Below, one piece after another: positions 12,054 through 21,625 of a stretch of DNA of 64,000 nt; the first letter of the stretch is position 1, and every line of letters starts with the position of its first letter. This DNA comes from Stenopsyche tienmushanensis. Taxonomy: Eukaryota > Arthropoda > Insecta > Trichoptera > Stenopsychidae. The notes below the pieces were generated by a model. That model was not told the origin of the DNA. It saw only the letters and a program-made list of their open reading frames with translations, and ran no database searches. Position numbers and translations under genes: made by a program. The stretch is from assembly GCA_008973525.1 (NCBI GenBank), contig WACJ01000386.1, positions 124,001 through 188,000 on the forward strand. The letters run 5' to 3'.

Positions 12054-12178
12054 TTAACCTCTTAAGTGGATATGACGTATATATCCGTCAAGACCAAAGT
12101 CCATGCAAAGTGGGTATGACGGATATATCCGCATTGTGAAAGTTAAGCAAACCTCAAAAATGACAGATATGTCCGATT
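12054..12178. repeat. Three near-palindromes at 44-bp period next to a TTAA end
   Basis: After TTAACCTCTTAAGTGG at 12054 come three 16-base blocks: ATGACGTATATATCCG (12072), ATGACGGATATATCCG (12116) and ATGACAGATATGTCCG (12160), each starting 44 bases after the last. The core approaches the perfect palindrome GACGGATATATCCGTC. The sequence between blocks is much less conserved. The TTAA context suggests part of a piggyBac-like terminus, but no partner end was found. Confidence 0.6.
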
Positions 12179-12206
12179 GCAGTTACGTTGTTTTTCAAAT
12201 ATTTGT

Positions 12207-12690
12207 ATTAACCTTTTCCTACCGGTGATGTATTTACTACACCTCGATTCTAATAATGGGAATATCGATATGAAATATAATAGATACGGGATTCAGATAT
12301 TTCGTATTCCTCCGTAATATAATTATGAATCACATCAAAGTATTATAGTATATAAGTATTCGTCTGCAGCGACGGAAATAAATTATTTGTCGGGAATTTT
12401 GCGAGTTTTAGTCCGTGTCTCGGCAGAAAGGAATTTTATCAGTTACATTGATGGTGTTATATGAAAATGGGGGCTCACGCGAACTAGCATTTATATATCT
12501 GATGACGATACCTCCGACAAGTGTGGAGGCTGAATGTGCATTTTCAGCAGCAAGTTGCCTGCCTTCCAAAATTAGATCCAGACTAAATGACGAAAAACTC
12601 GATGTTTTAATATTACTTCGGATATATTTTCAAAATAATATTTGTTATTTGCCTTCAAGTTATTTTTTACATTAAACAAATAGACTTATT
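12207..12690 (+). mobile_element. hAT element 3' portion
   Basis: The left part (12207-12410, containing TACCGGTGATGTATTTACTA) occurs in reverse at 45970-46160 and 59810-60005. Those copies extend outward to a terminal TAGGGAATCCAATCCC. The right part encodes the hAT C-terminal dimerisation region. The middle of the transposase is missing in this copy and in the 59.6 kb copy at nearly the same place, implying a shared internally deleted ancestor. Neither outer terminus is seen here. Confidence 0.7.
12463..12675 (+). pseudogene. hAT transposase C-terminal dimerisation domain fragment
   Basis: The frame contains PPTSVEAECAFSAASCL and SKIRSRLNDEKLDVLILLRI, the characteristic C-terminal hAT dimerisation block, which in intact transposases drives oligomer formation. 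Only about 60-70 residues remain. The BED zinc finger and the catalytic DDE core are absent, so it cannot catalyse anything. The homologous piece at 59560-59730 on the minus strand is more decayed. The open frame begins upstream at 12415, but that part is derived from the element's 5' sequence joined by the deletion, so I do not treat its ATG as real. Confidence 0.85.
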
Positions 12691-13986
12691 AGAAATTTTT
12701 GATCAAATTCATCAATGTAATTTCTTAAACTATAGTTTATCAAAAATAAAAAAATATCAGAAATCAAAATCCCTTATGCACGCATATGTTTAAAATGTAT
12801 AACGTTATTTCTATAAAGTATCGAAATTAGCCAAATATTTACAAATAGCTTCAGAAGTTTCAAGATAAAGGGCAAAATTTGCCTCGTCAAAAATAAAACT
12901 GACCCAATTAAGATGTCGCTTGTTGACCTCTTTACTTGTACTCTCAAAAGTTCAGCAAAAGTAGATATGACGGGAGTTTGTATGTACTTCGGCGAATCTT
13001 TACTCCCTTAATACTTTCACTTATTAGATTTAGAAAGTGGATTTGGGGCAGCGATGTGCAAACTTTTTGATAATATGGCGTTAATCACATAAGTTTTTTA
13101 TCCTGATGTTTAGTCTATATTGCGTGCCATCCACAGAAGATCGCATCGCTTGAAGAATTCCAGCACTCCAATAATAGTACATTGTCTGTGAGATGTTGAA
13201 AATGCTTACCATAGGAATTCAAATCTGATTTTTTCCCACTGTAAATAAGTTTATTCAGGATTGACATGTTTTAAATGAAAATCGATGATAGCAAATCTGC
13301 TCATAAAATATCTCTAACATTTTGTTAAATGAGTCGTCGATTTTGAGCCATTAGCGTCGGTCGATTGCGTTACAAGATTTTTTTCAGTTAGCGCGTTCTT
13401 AAGTTGCCCCTAAAATAACCCGCGTTGAACCCCTACTTCGATTAACAAGGGTAGATAATTTGGCCGAACTCCCACCCCATTGTCGTAATCAAATTAGGTC
13501 AGGAATTGAGATAGCGCTCGAAAACTCGGATGTAAGTCGACAAGTTTTCAGGGCGACTGAGGTGATAACATGTTTAGGGACTCGCCCCTAGGACATTTAA
13601 AACTTAACTTTTTGACATTCCTAATATATATCCCAACTTGGACCATTATTTACGCGCATATCATTCGTGATAACTTCATTGCCATAATAATTACAGCTTT
13701 AAACCCGACGCCCAAAATACATAAAATATTGCTACACAACGATTAATATCCATTTTCGGCTCGTTCTTTCAAAATATGTACGTTATGGAATAGCTAATGC
13801 ACCGTAATTATTTAATGTTTGTTTACGAAATGATCTAAATTTTGAACATTTAAAACATTGCTCATGCGTTGCACAAGTGTCAATTACTCATCGATTTCTT
13901 TAATTATTTTGAAAAAATCTTAAATTGATTGTGCTAGCACTTCTAATGCATAATGGGCTTAGATGATTCATCGAATTTCAATTATA
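12691..13986. other. Unassigned DNA
   Basis: No gene-like frame, RNA or element terminus recognised. The first 200 bases may still be 3' sequence of the hAT element. Confidence 0.45.
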
Positions 13987-14029
13987 TTAACTTAGAAATT
14001 AAAAAAAAAAGTTTTATCTTAAAAATGTC
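13987..14029 (+). mobile_element. Small piggyBac-family piece in opposite orientation
   Basis: TTAA at 13987 is followed by A-rich sequence and TCTTAAAAATGTCTTAATAA, which matches the right end of the 10.2 and 26.3 kb MITEs in forward orientation. The adjoining sequence from about 14030 matches the same family in reverse. The normal terminal repeat is missing here. Confidence 0.4.
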
Positions 14030-14682
14030 TTAATAATGTATAATATCTCTCAAAACATTGGCCTAAATGGAGACCAGGTTTTTTAAAAATTTATTTTGTA
14101 TATTCGTATTATATGATTACGTAAAAATATCGTAAGTATGATCGGAGATGTTCATGAAAGCGCGTGTTAAGAGTCACTGCCTGTGTTTTAGGATTTCATC
14201 CGGGCAACAGCCCTTTTCTTTTGTATCTCTAGCAGGTAGGCGAAACACTATGAAGGATCATAAAAACCAAAATTCCATTCCAAATACTGTGCTAACCTTA
14301 CGCAGAGTCAGTTCTGATGTCTCGTCTCGTAAATCGTTGCACCATATTCAAAGAATCACAAACATCGCTCATTGACGGTCGGTTTTCCTCGTATTTTGTA
14401 GAGCAAGGGAGTCGAAGCAATGTTCTCAACATTTTATTTCGAGGATTGAATTTATTGTCATTTATCAATTGTTTAGTGGGTAACCGTGGTTACAATTGCG
14501 ATATTCACAAAAATAACATTTGCAAATACTAAAAAGGGTTTGTACAAAAAAAAATAATACAGGTCAAAGACGAAATAATTTTAACTTAAAAAAATACAAA
14601 AGAAAATTCACAAAAAATCAAGAAAATATTCATATGATATTTTTTAGTTTAATTACTCGGGAATGATGTTTGGTTGTAATAC

Positions 14683-15299
14683 TTAATAATCTCTAGTATC
14701 GTGCCATTTAGAAATACATATATTATTTTTTCTTAACCATATGTGTTCTCCTTTTTTAACTCTCTTCTTTGTTATTTCTTCTGAATTTCCCCTTCTATTT
14801 GCACGTAATGTCCCTGTTGTATGCGTCCTTTTTTCTAATAATTTAGTAGATAATGAAATGTTATTATAAAAATTGTCCATAAAAACATGATGACCTTTGT
14901 GGAGGAATGGATTCATCAATTTTAGTACACTAGCATCAATTTTGGTTCGCCTAGGTTCGTTATCAAATAACCTTCCTCTATAGATTTCTAGATTATGAAT
15001 GTATAACACAATTTATAAAACTTGATGCCATACTTAGCTTTCTTCCCTTTCATGTATTTCCGTAACCACAGTCGCCCTCGATGATGAAGAAGAAGAGATT
15101 CATCTTCAGAAATTTCATCCGATGGAGAATATATATCTTGAAAATTCGAAACAACGATGTCAACAAGTGGACTTATTTTTGACATCCTGTCATTATTGTT
15201 TATAGTACAATTCAAACATTTCAATATTTTTTCGAATCTTCTACCTGACATTACATAAGAAAGTATTGGATGGTAATACAATAGATCTCGTGAAAACAT
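14683..15299 (-). pseudogene. piggyBac transposase core fragment
   Basis: Two minus-strand frames (15299-14988 and 15009-14683) join with a small shift. The first holds MSGRRFEKILKCLNC, then EDESLLLHHRGRLWLRKYM with the first catalytic aspartate in the DES motif, and KYGIKFYKLC. The second holds LYIHNLEIYRG, GHHVFMDNFYNN with the second aspartate, TGTLRANRRGN, and HIWLRKNNICISKWHDTRDY. This order is that of the piggyBac DDE transposase, which cuts and pastes at TTAA. The third aspartate and the C-terminal cysteine-rich domain are missing and the N-terminal part is replaced by unrelated sequence. A frame break and truncation make it non-functional. Confidence 0.9.
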
Positions 15300-15339
15300 T
15301 TTTCTTAGTGTTACCTATATGTTTTCTTAGAGTCGCGTT

Positions 15340-15690
15340 CTTTTTCTTTTAAATACTCAAATAATTTGATTGCTTTTCTTTTAATCAGATGTCTATCCAG
15401 GGGTACATTTTTTGACAATCTTCAATCCATATTATTAAACAGTTTTCCGTTCTAACTAATAAATTATTTTTTACACGAGCAATTTGATTTATACTGACTG
15501 ATGATTCAATGTAAATTCTTTTTCGTATTTTATATTCCCTTTTTTGAATCCTAGAAATTATAGATCTACTCATATTAAATTCTTCAAATATTTTATTAAT
15601 TTCTCCGCATTATTTCTCTGCATTTTATAGGTTCCAAAATTTGTGCTTTTTGTTCTAGCGAAATACGTTCGGGTCCATTGGACAACATGG
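15340..15690 (-). pseudogene. Tigger/CENP-B-type N-terminal DNA-binding remnant
   Basis: From an ATG near 15689, the minus strand gives MLSNGPERISLEQKAQILE, then after frameshifts FNMSRSIISRIQKREYKIRK (a helix-turn-helix of the Psq/CENP-B type) and ENCLIIWIEDCQKMYPWIDI followed by KRKAIKLFEYLKEKE (the second CENP-B-type helix-turn-helix). These are diagnostic of pogo/Tigger/Jerky transposases. The reading runs into a stop at about 15315, close to where piggyBac homology begins. No DDE core of pogo type follows. Confidence 0.7.
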
Positions 15691-16060
15691 TTAAGAAATG
15701 ATAATAAATCCATGAATATGTAATTTGATATTGATATTTTCTTTCACAGTTGTAAAGAATATAAATAAATTCAGTATAATTTTAAAAGCATAAAGTATTG
15801 AATTACAAATGAAAAAAATCGACGCTTACTGGAATAATTGAAACAGAGACCTTATTATGTTATTCGATATTTGATAATATTATTAATAAGATTGAAAGAT
15901 GTGCACATAATTAAACAGTAATTAAACACTTTTACTAGTGGGCGATGTTTACGATAGGTATGTACTCTATGTTGGTGCATCGTAAAATCGAATTATTTAC
16001 CAAAATTAATTTATCTTACTCAGAAAAGTTTGAGAGTCTTTGAGCAATATAAATGGTTTG

Positions 16061-16098
16061 TTTTTTTGTCCCTTTTTTTTGTCCCTTTTTTTGTCCCT
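16061..16098. repeat. Short tandem T-run/GTCCC repeat
   Basis: Three units of a T-run followed by GTCCC, unit length 12-13 bases. Small simple repeat inside the composite piggyBac element. Confidence 0.8.
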
Positions 16099-16257
16099 CG
16101 AAGGCGGTATACAATAGACTAATCCGGCGCGAGAGGTTTAGCCGAGCAAGCTAACACGATACGCAAAATAAAATCACATGATTTTAAATCTGAGTAGGGA
16201 AAAAAATGTATAAACAAAATGTCGAGCCAGACTCGACATAGGACCGGAAAGAGTTAA

Positions 16258-17839
16258 GAACATCAAAGTGTTCCAAAACCAGGAGTTTTAACAAAATAAA
16301 GATGCATTTACATTAAAAAACATATTATCATTGTATGGCAGTCCGATGACAATTGGTCGCAGAAAAACGACATTACTTTTGAGCATCCCTGTTGTTTAGC
16401 GTCTAATTTTGGTTGAACACTGAATTTTTCGTAGTGTGTTTTAAGCCTTCGGCAAGGTTGTCGTCGTCGAAGCAGTCGCACTATGGTTATCTTGATTTAT
16501 GCCTTTTTGACGTAAGAGGATCAAACTTGTAATCCTGAAAACCGATCGTTTAACCCATATCATAGAACGTTACAGTTTAAAGGAAATCGAAAAGGAGCAG
16601 ACAGGATCCTATCGCTTACGAAGAAGATTAAAGAATTCCACTCGGAGCAACTTTTTTATGAACTGACAGCCAGTTTAAGAAAAACGTTTCAATTTCATCG
16701 TTTTCAAATTCCGCCTTTATTCCCTTAAATTCCGCATTCAAAATGTCCATATGGTCCAAAATCAATTAACATGGGCACATGTTGAATAAAAAAAATTAAA
16801 CATATGCGAATCAAATTTATTTTCTTTGACATATGCCATAAAAATGGGGTAAAATATGCGACAGATGATTATATTTCGAACGCCCTTTCCTTCACACATT
16901 TAATGTATAGAATGTAAAAATGTTGTTCTATCATTTATTGAGACTTGAAAGCCCAAATAACTCCGTCGATGTTTCCCAACTGTTTTTCGTATGTAGGTTT
17001 GTTGTTTAATCCTACTATTAATTAAGTACAGCTCATTTCAAGGCTTCAAATTTGAAATCCTCTTTCTGAAAGGCCGCTTTCGTAAATTTGAGGCTTTATT
17101 AATATACACGTTTTCGATATAATGGGGGATTATTTTGAATGGAAGAAAATGAAGCACGCCATACACTGGCGACAAAGCGGCGATTCTTTTGAGAATGCTA
17201 TACACATTTTTAATTAAAAACGGCGACGAATTTCTATGCGGCATTTGCTGTTCCTCGACCAAATTAACATCCACGTTGAAAGATATTAATTGCGTTGTGG
17301 CTTTTGTTACAAGCGTTGTCTATTCCACTTTCGTCTGAATATTCTCCTGGAAATAAAATCATGTGTTTTGGTTGAAGGGATTCGAATTCGACGATCACAA
17401 AAGCGTCAATATATAAACGCTTTAATTTATGTAAGAAAATCAGACTTGATAACATAAAATCATTCAATAATTTTAATAAATTCTCAAAAAGTATTATGTT
17501 GTTAATTAGCTAACCTGAATATAGAAACAATAGAGACAGATTGTACAGAACCTGGAAAGATAATATGAAGTGTTTCTGGAAAAGCTCAAACTTCCTTGAT
17601 AGACAATATCAAAACAAACAAGAGATATAATGCTTGGTTACAAAAAGTAAATTAGGACTTAAATATAGTATTAAAGTATAAAATTCTGAATACATCAATG
17701 CTTTGGCCCCGTGAGAAACAACACCGATTCGCGTTGGGCGACAAGAGTGTTAAATATAAGCTTCATACGCGCTGTTGCGGTCCTCACAGATATGTGGCGG
17801 ATAAGCAAATATAGCATTTAAGACTAATTTAGGAGAAAA
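16258..17839. other. Unassigned DNA
   Basis: Two adjoining minus-strand frames at 17038-17467 (67 and 78 codons) have no motif I recognise. The rest has no long frame. No repeat shared with other parts of the window was noticed. Confidence 0.45.
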
Positions 17840-18043
17840 CGAATAATTACACATTGCGTAACAGAGGATGTTACTTTTCGCTTTTTTTCTTCAGTGACGG
17901 AATCAAGAAGTTTCCTATCTAATGGAATAAATGTATTTCTAACGAAGGCAACTATATAGAAAAATAAGATACTTCATTTGTATGTTTATATATTGCTAAT
18001 AAATTTGTACAGCGAAATTCCGGGTTATATTTGAACCGCCTCG
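17840..18043 (+). pseudogene. mariner transposase C-terminal end and terminal repeat
   Basis: The plus strand reads SDGIKKFPI, a stop, then WNKCISNEGNYIEK and a stop, the standard C-terminal end of a mariner transposase. About 90 bases downstream lies the inverted end, finishing GAACCGCCTCG at 18043 followed by TA. The same segment in the copy at 57850-58288 is interrupted by a hAT MITE; here 17945-17952 (AAGGCAAC) is the uninterrupted site. The 5' part of this copy is missing or too diverged to see. Confidence 0.8.
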
Positions 18044-18101
18044 TACTTAAATTTTATGACGGTTGAAAGATTGTTTTTAATATGATTTTTTTGAAATACG
18101 T

Positions 18102-18440
18102 TCAGTCATGTACAATAAATAGATTGACTAGTTTCTTGTATAATTTTACTGTAAGGGAGCAAGAAGTTTCTTCCACTTCAATATCTTCTTCTGTTTTTTT
18201 GCTGCCATATAATATCAAACAAACAATATCATTCAAGAAAGTATCTTCAAGCAATTCATCGACATCATTTGAGAAAAGTATCAAAATCTCCACCAGGTTG
18301 ATTTGCCGAAATAATGATTTCAGTTGACAATGTTGAAGTTTTATTATTTTGCCACCTAACAACATTCGGGCTGAAACATTATTTAATAAATTCAAAATTG
18401 AAAACTTTTTCCAAACATCAGGTACAATTTGTTGACTCAT
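18102..18440 (-). pseudogene. Possible pogo/Tigger-type C-terminal fragment
   Basis: A 112-codon minus frame contains IVPDVWKKFSILN, then a hydrophobic stretch, DVDELLEDTFLNDIVCLILY and an acidic tract KKTEEDIEVEE followed by TVKLYKKLVNLF. The order (W-containing block, acidic block, short helical tail) resembles the C-terminal end of Tigger-type transposases. No catalytic core precedes it. It lies just outside the left end of the Tigger element at 18459, so it may be an older related copy. The match is suggestive only. Confidence 0.35.
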
Positions 18441-18508
18441 TTTCTAGTTTATCTAGTACAGTGAAACCTCGATTTTACGTTTTCCAAGGGACCCTGAAAA
18501 AAAAAAAA

Positions 18509-18537
18509 CGGTAATTGCGGGAAACGGTTAATGCGGG
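18509..18537. repeat. Left subterminal motifs of the Tigger element (two)
   Basis: CGGTAATTGCGGG at 18509 and CGGTTAATGCGGG at 18525 lie 16 bases apart. They match the array near the opposite end. The left terminal repeat itself contains the related CGTAAAATCGAGG in reverse. They are plausible binding sites for the element's own CENP-B-type domain; that role is inferred. Confidence 0.75.
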
Positions 18538-18629
18538 AAAGCTTCAAATAATAATAAAAAACAACTAAAATCTTAAAAAAAACATTTATTTATTAGTTAC
18601 TTGTATATATTGTATATAAAATTTATTTT

Positions 18630-19239
18630 TTAAAAAACTCCTTTATGTTTGTTTGCTTCTTTGTTGTTTGGCACTTTAATTGGAACAAAGACGCCTCAAA
18701 CTCGCGTACTTTTCTAGGAGCGGATTCATCTATTTCCTTGGAATAGAAAAATGATTTAATTTTTTCGAAGGCCAATAATGCTTCTGTAAATGTCGGAATA
18801 GATTCGGTATTATGTTCTTCGCCATCTTCCTCTTCACTGCTGTCATTAGTTGCATCACATAATGAGTCGATTGTCTCAACGCCACAGAAAATTTTGTGAT
18901 CCCTTTTATTTTGGCTATTTGCAAAGCTTTTTCTTTGACTATGGATCCATCAATGGGTATGTTTTCAGCTCGCGCCTGCTGGTACCACGTGTAAAGAATA
19001 TCTTCAAGCTCTCCAAAAGTAGATTTCTTAGCAGACTTTCTTTTATTCGCTGTCTTGCCGCACTTTTCAATTGTTTTGCGAATGTTACTCTTCATAGCAA
19101 CAATCGTGTTTAGAGTTGATGGTGCTAATCCCGGACGTTTTGCTATGTCAATTCGTTTTTCTCCTGGATTGTTTTCGACGTCTTGAATTATTTTCAGCTT
19201 CTCAGCTAGAGTTCTAGTTTTCTTCATGGGTGGCGGCAT
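18630..19239 (-). pseudogene. Tigger transposase with N- and C-termini but no DDE core
   Basis: I start at MPPPMKKTRTLAEKLKIIQD (19239); the upstream in-frame ATG is less likely because this one begins the conserved region. Residues 5-60 form the Psq/CENP-B N-terminal helix-turn-helix (IDIAKRPGLAPSTLNTIV). FGELEDILYTWYQQARAENI begins the second CENP-B-type domain. At about KGITKFSVA the sequence jumps, and after a frameshift continues in another frame as an acidic stretch (NDSSEEEDGEEHNTES), FEKIKSFFYSKEIDES and a final KKQTNIKEFFKK. That tail is typical of Tigger C-termini. The roughly 200-residue DDE nuclease is absent, so DNA binding might survive but not transposition. Confidence 0.85.
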
Positions 19240-19559
19240 TTTAGTTTCAATTTGGAAAAAAATTCGATACGAGATGTGAGGCAATATTGAACGCAACTGA
19301 CTTGTACAAATTCAGCTACGCGACTAAAAAGTTTGTATGTACAGGAATCATTATTACCATGAATTTTAAACAATTCGACATTTGCATTGTAACGTAGAGA
19401 TAAAACGGATTGGGAAATTCCCAACCTCGATACTAAGGAATGTTGGACACCGATGTTCGTCAAATCAGTCAAACAAAAGACGATAGGTTTTCCCTCTTTA
19501 AGTGGCGATCTCCGAATAATCGACAATAGCGTAGATAAGGTAAACCTATTATCCAAAAC

Positions 19560-19955
19560 TTTGGGACTAATCACCAGGATTCCCAGCACTTAAGCGACAA
19601 TAGCACACAACAGACGATTTCGAAATCATTAAAATAATTCTTCAAAAAATATCCTAAATCCTTAACAAATACTAAAATAATCACTCCATTAGAAACTATT
19701 ATTAAGAAAAAATAAAGATTAAAAACAAAAAATACACAGGTTCGGCGAAATTGATAATACAATCATTAAAAACTTCCCACGAAAGTTTTCAATGCTTGCC
19801 TGAAAATCGGTTATTATCCCACATTATGGAAATTTGCAAAGGTAATTCCGATTCCAAAATCAGTCCAAAAAAATGATCGATCCCGAAAACTATAGACCGA
19901 TCACTCGGCTGTGTCAAACTTGCTTGCCGAGATACGGAGAAATATGCAATAAAAA
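19560..19955 (+). pseudogene. Jockey-type reverse transcriptase fragment
   Basis: In shifting plus-strand frames the region reads IITPLETIIKK, FGEIDNTIIKNFPRK, ACLKIGYYPTLWKFAKVIPI and DPENYRPITRLCQTCLPR. This is the conserved N-terminal part of non-LTR retrotransposon reverse transcriptase (motifs before the catalytic YADD), closest in feel to the Jockey group. At least two frameshifts occur and the catalytic region is absent. It lies inside the leader of the Tigger element, so it inserted there or was captured by it. Exact borders are not visible. Confidence 0.78.
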
Positions 19956-20139
19956 CGGTCAATCGGGATAATATTTGTGACGGGACCAAAATATTTAAAC
20001 GGTTTATCGAGGAAATCGGTAAATCGGGGAACGGTCAATGCGGGATTATTTAACGTTGTTCTTATGGGAGTTTGACGGGACTATAAAAAATGAACGGTCC
20101 ATCCGGGAAAACGTATTATGCGGGAACGGTTTATCGAGG
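19956..20139. repeat. Right subterminal motif array of the Tigger element (seven)
   Basis: Sites near the consensus CGGTNNATNCGGG start at 19956, 20000, 20017, 20032, 20095, 20112 and 20127, all in one orientation. Examples are CGGTCAATGCGGG (20032), CGGTCCATCCGGG (20095) and CGGTTTATCGAGG (20127), the last lying within the terminal repeat. The array is denser than at the left end. Confidence 0.75.
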
Positions 20140-20149
20140 TTCCACTGTA

Positions 20150-21379
20150 TATGTTGATAAGTGTTCTTAATATAATACTTTTTAAAAGTGGAAATGATGC
20201 CCTTATCTAGTGGTTGAAAATGTCGTGTTGGGTGGAAGAAATACTATTTTTACATTTGGATGTTCTAAATCTGTGTTATATTTAGTTTTTTTTATGCGCA
20301 TTCGCATAAAAAAAAAGTCCGTTACCAATTTCACGCATGACCAAGTCCTATTCAATGATGAATGCGTACTCGATATTTTACGCATTACAAATGCACCACT
20401 TGGAAATACAGCATCCCAAATCGACTAGTTGTCACGAAAAAGAAAGTGGTCGTTCCGTCAAGCGCTCAGAGCTAATTGTCCATTGTGGTCCTCACATAGA
20501 AATTGAGGATGTCTGATGACCTCTGACCCCCAAAAGTGTCAAGATAGTATTATGCCTTCCTCTCGCTACAAAAAGCTGACCTTGCATAGTGAAAGTTGCT
20601 TCGCTTATTGCAACTTAACACGTACGAGACGCCGGCCGGAAGATCGTCGGACGGATAGGCGCGGATATTTACCATAGATAAAAAGATATGTGTACAGATT
20701 AAAGCGTCAAAAGTAGGACACAGGGCCCCAAAACGCGAGGCCGATTTTATATTCGTCCAAATTCGACACAAACGAGATTTTTCCGCTACAAGACGAATAT
20801 TTATCGGCAAGGAACGCTATCCAGAGCTAACGAGACGCGTTTGTACCGTTTTTATTGATGCAATATCGATCGGCGTACAAATTATTTGATGCCCCTGACT
20901 TTTTTTGTTGGGTTTTAGTGTGCCAATTGGACGGCGTGTAAAAAATAAGTACGACGTAAGAAACCGGTTTTTGTCAAATGTACGCGAGATGTTCCAAATT
21001 AAAAGCACTTTGTTCTCGTTTGGGCTTATTAAAAACGTGGCTTATATTTGTAAAACGCTGCCCTTGTTTTAATTTTTATTTTGCGTCTTATTTCCTTATT
21101 TTTGGTCGCAGCGAAACGGAGCCGCTTAATTTTAAGTGAGGGGCTATCCGACCGGGGGTGGTATTTTAAACGATCGACCCTCTGACGGAACGAGACAATG
21201 AAAACATTTAGAACACATTTAAGTACTCCCATTTATTATATTTGTGTACCAATCTAATTTATGTGTTTTTTTTTCATTTCAGGTAAGAGTCCGAGTTCTT
21301 AACAGCGCTATTTTCGTAAGTGAAAAACGTTTTCAATGTCTTTTAAAGTTTATGAAAAAGATTTTCCCACATTCAATGA
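20150..21379. other. Unassigned DNA with one hairpin
   Basis: Small frames at 20203-21232 have no motif. At 20286-20316 a T-run plus ATGCG is mirrored by CGCAT plus an A-run around a short loop, a strong inverted repeat. Apart from that I see nothing. Confidence 0.45.
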
Positions 21380-21625
21380 GTAAGATATTATGATTTTTTG
21401 ATAATTTTAATTTCTCAAGAAATGAGAATTCTCGATTTCATTTCTCAAATTTCTCGAGAATGCTCAAGAAATTTTGATGAACAAGAAATTTATATACAAA
21501 AGAAAAAGAAATGAAAGCGGTTGTATTTGTATCAAAAATATTCGTACAAATTTTATTTTATACAATTAAAATTGATTGTTAAATTGTCTAAAAAACTATC
21601 AAAAAATAATTCTCGAGAAACACTG
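21380..21625. mobile_element. hAT MITE, TTTCTCGAGAAA family
   Basis: The right end is TTCTCGAGAAACACTG at 21625. The left part repeats palindromes of the TTTCTCGAGAAA type near 21410-21465. The interior GCGGTTGTATTTGTATCAAA and TTCGTACAAATTTTATTTTA recur in most other copies. Non-coding. The left border is approximate. Ends of the CAGTG/TAGTG type with 8-bp target sites are typical of hAT elements. Confidence 0.72.

Larger units (their letters stand above)
14030..16257 (-). mobile_element. Composite piggyBac element, largest copy of family 1
   Basis: The right end is intact: reading inward from TTAA at 16254-16257, the minus strand gives CTCTTTCCGGTCCTATGTCG and the ATGTCGAG/CTCGACAT palindrome. 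The left part (14035-14290) matches MITE interiors in reverse. Between them lie a piggyBac transposase fragment (14683-15299) and, upstream in the same direction, a CENP-B-type N-terminal remnant (15340-15690). The left terminus has lost its canonical repeat. The element therefore looks like the decayed relative from which the short MITEs derive, later altered by insertion or recombination with a Tigger-like element. Confidence 0.75.
18459..20147 (-). mobile_element. Tigger/pogo-type transposon, TA-flanked, internally deleted
   Basis: The left end CAGTGAAACCTCGATTTTAC and the right end CGGTTTATCGAGGTTCCACT plus G are imperfect inverted repeats, with TA on both sides (18457-18458 and 20148-20149). 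The minus strand encodes a CENP-B-type transposase that has lost its DDE core. Nine copies of a 13-base motif near CGGTNNATNCGGG lie close to the two ends. A Jockey-type reverse transcriptase fragment sits in the leader between the right end and the ATG. At 1689 bp it is shorter than autonomous Tigger elements of roughly 2-3 kb. Confidence 0.88.

Noticed and set aside
20286..20316. T-run/ATGCG hairpin as a microRNA precursor or terminator
   Set aside because: The stem is mostly an A/T run with only five mixed pairs; precursors need a longer mixed stem, and this is a eukaryotic context.
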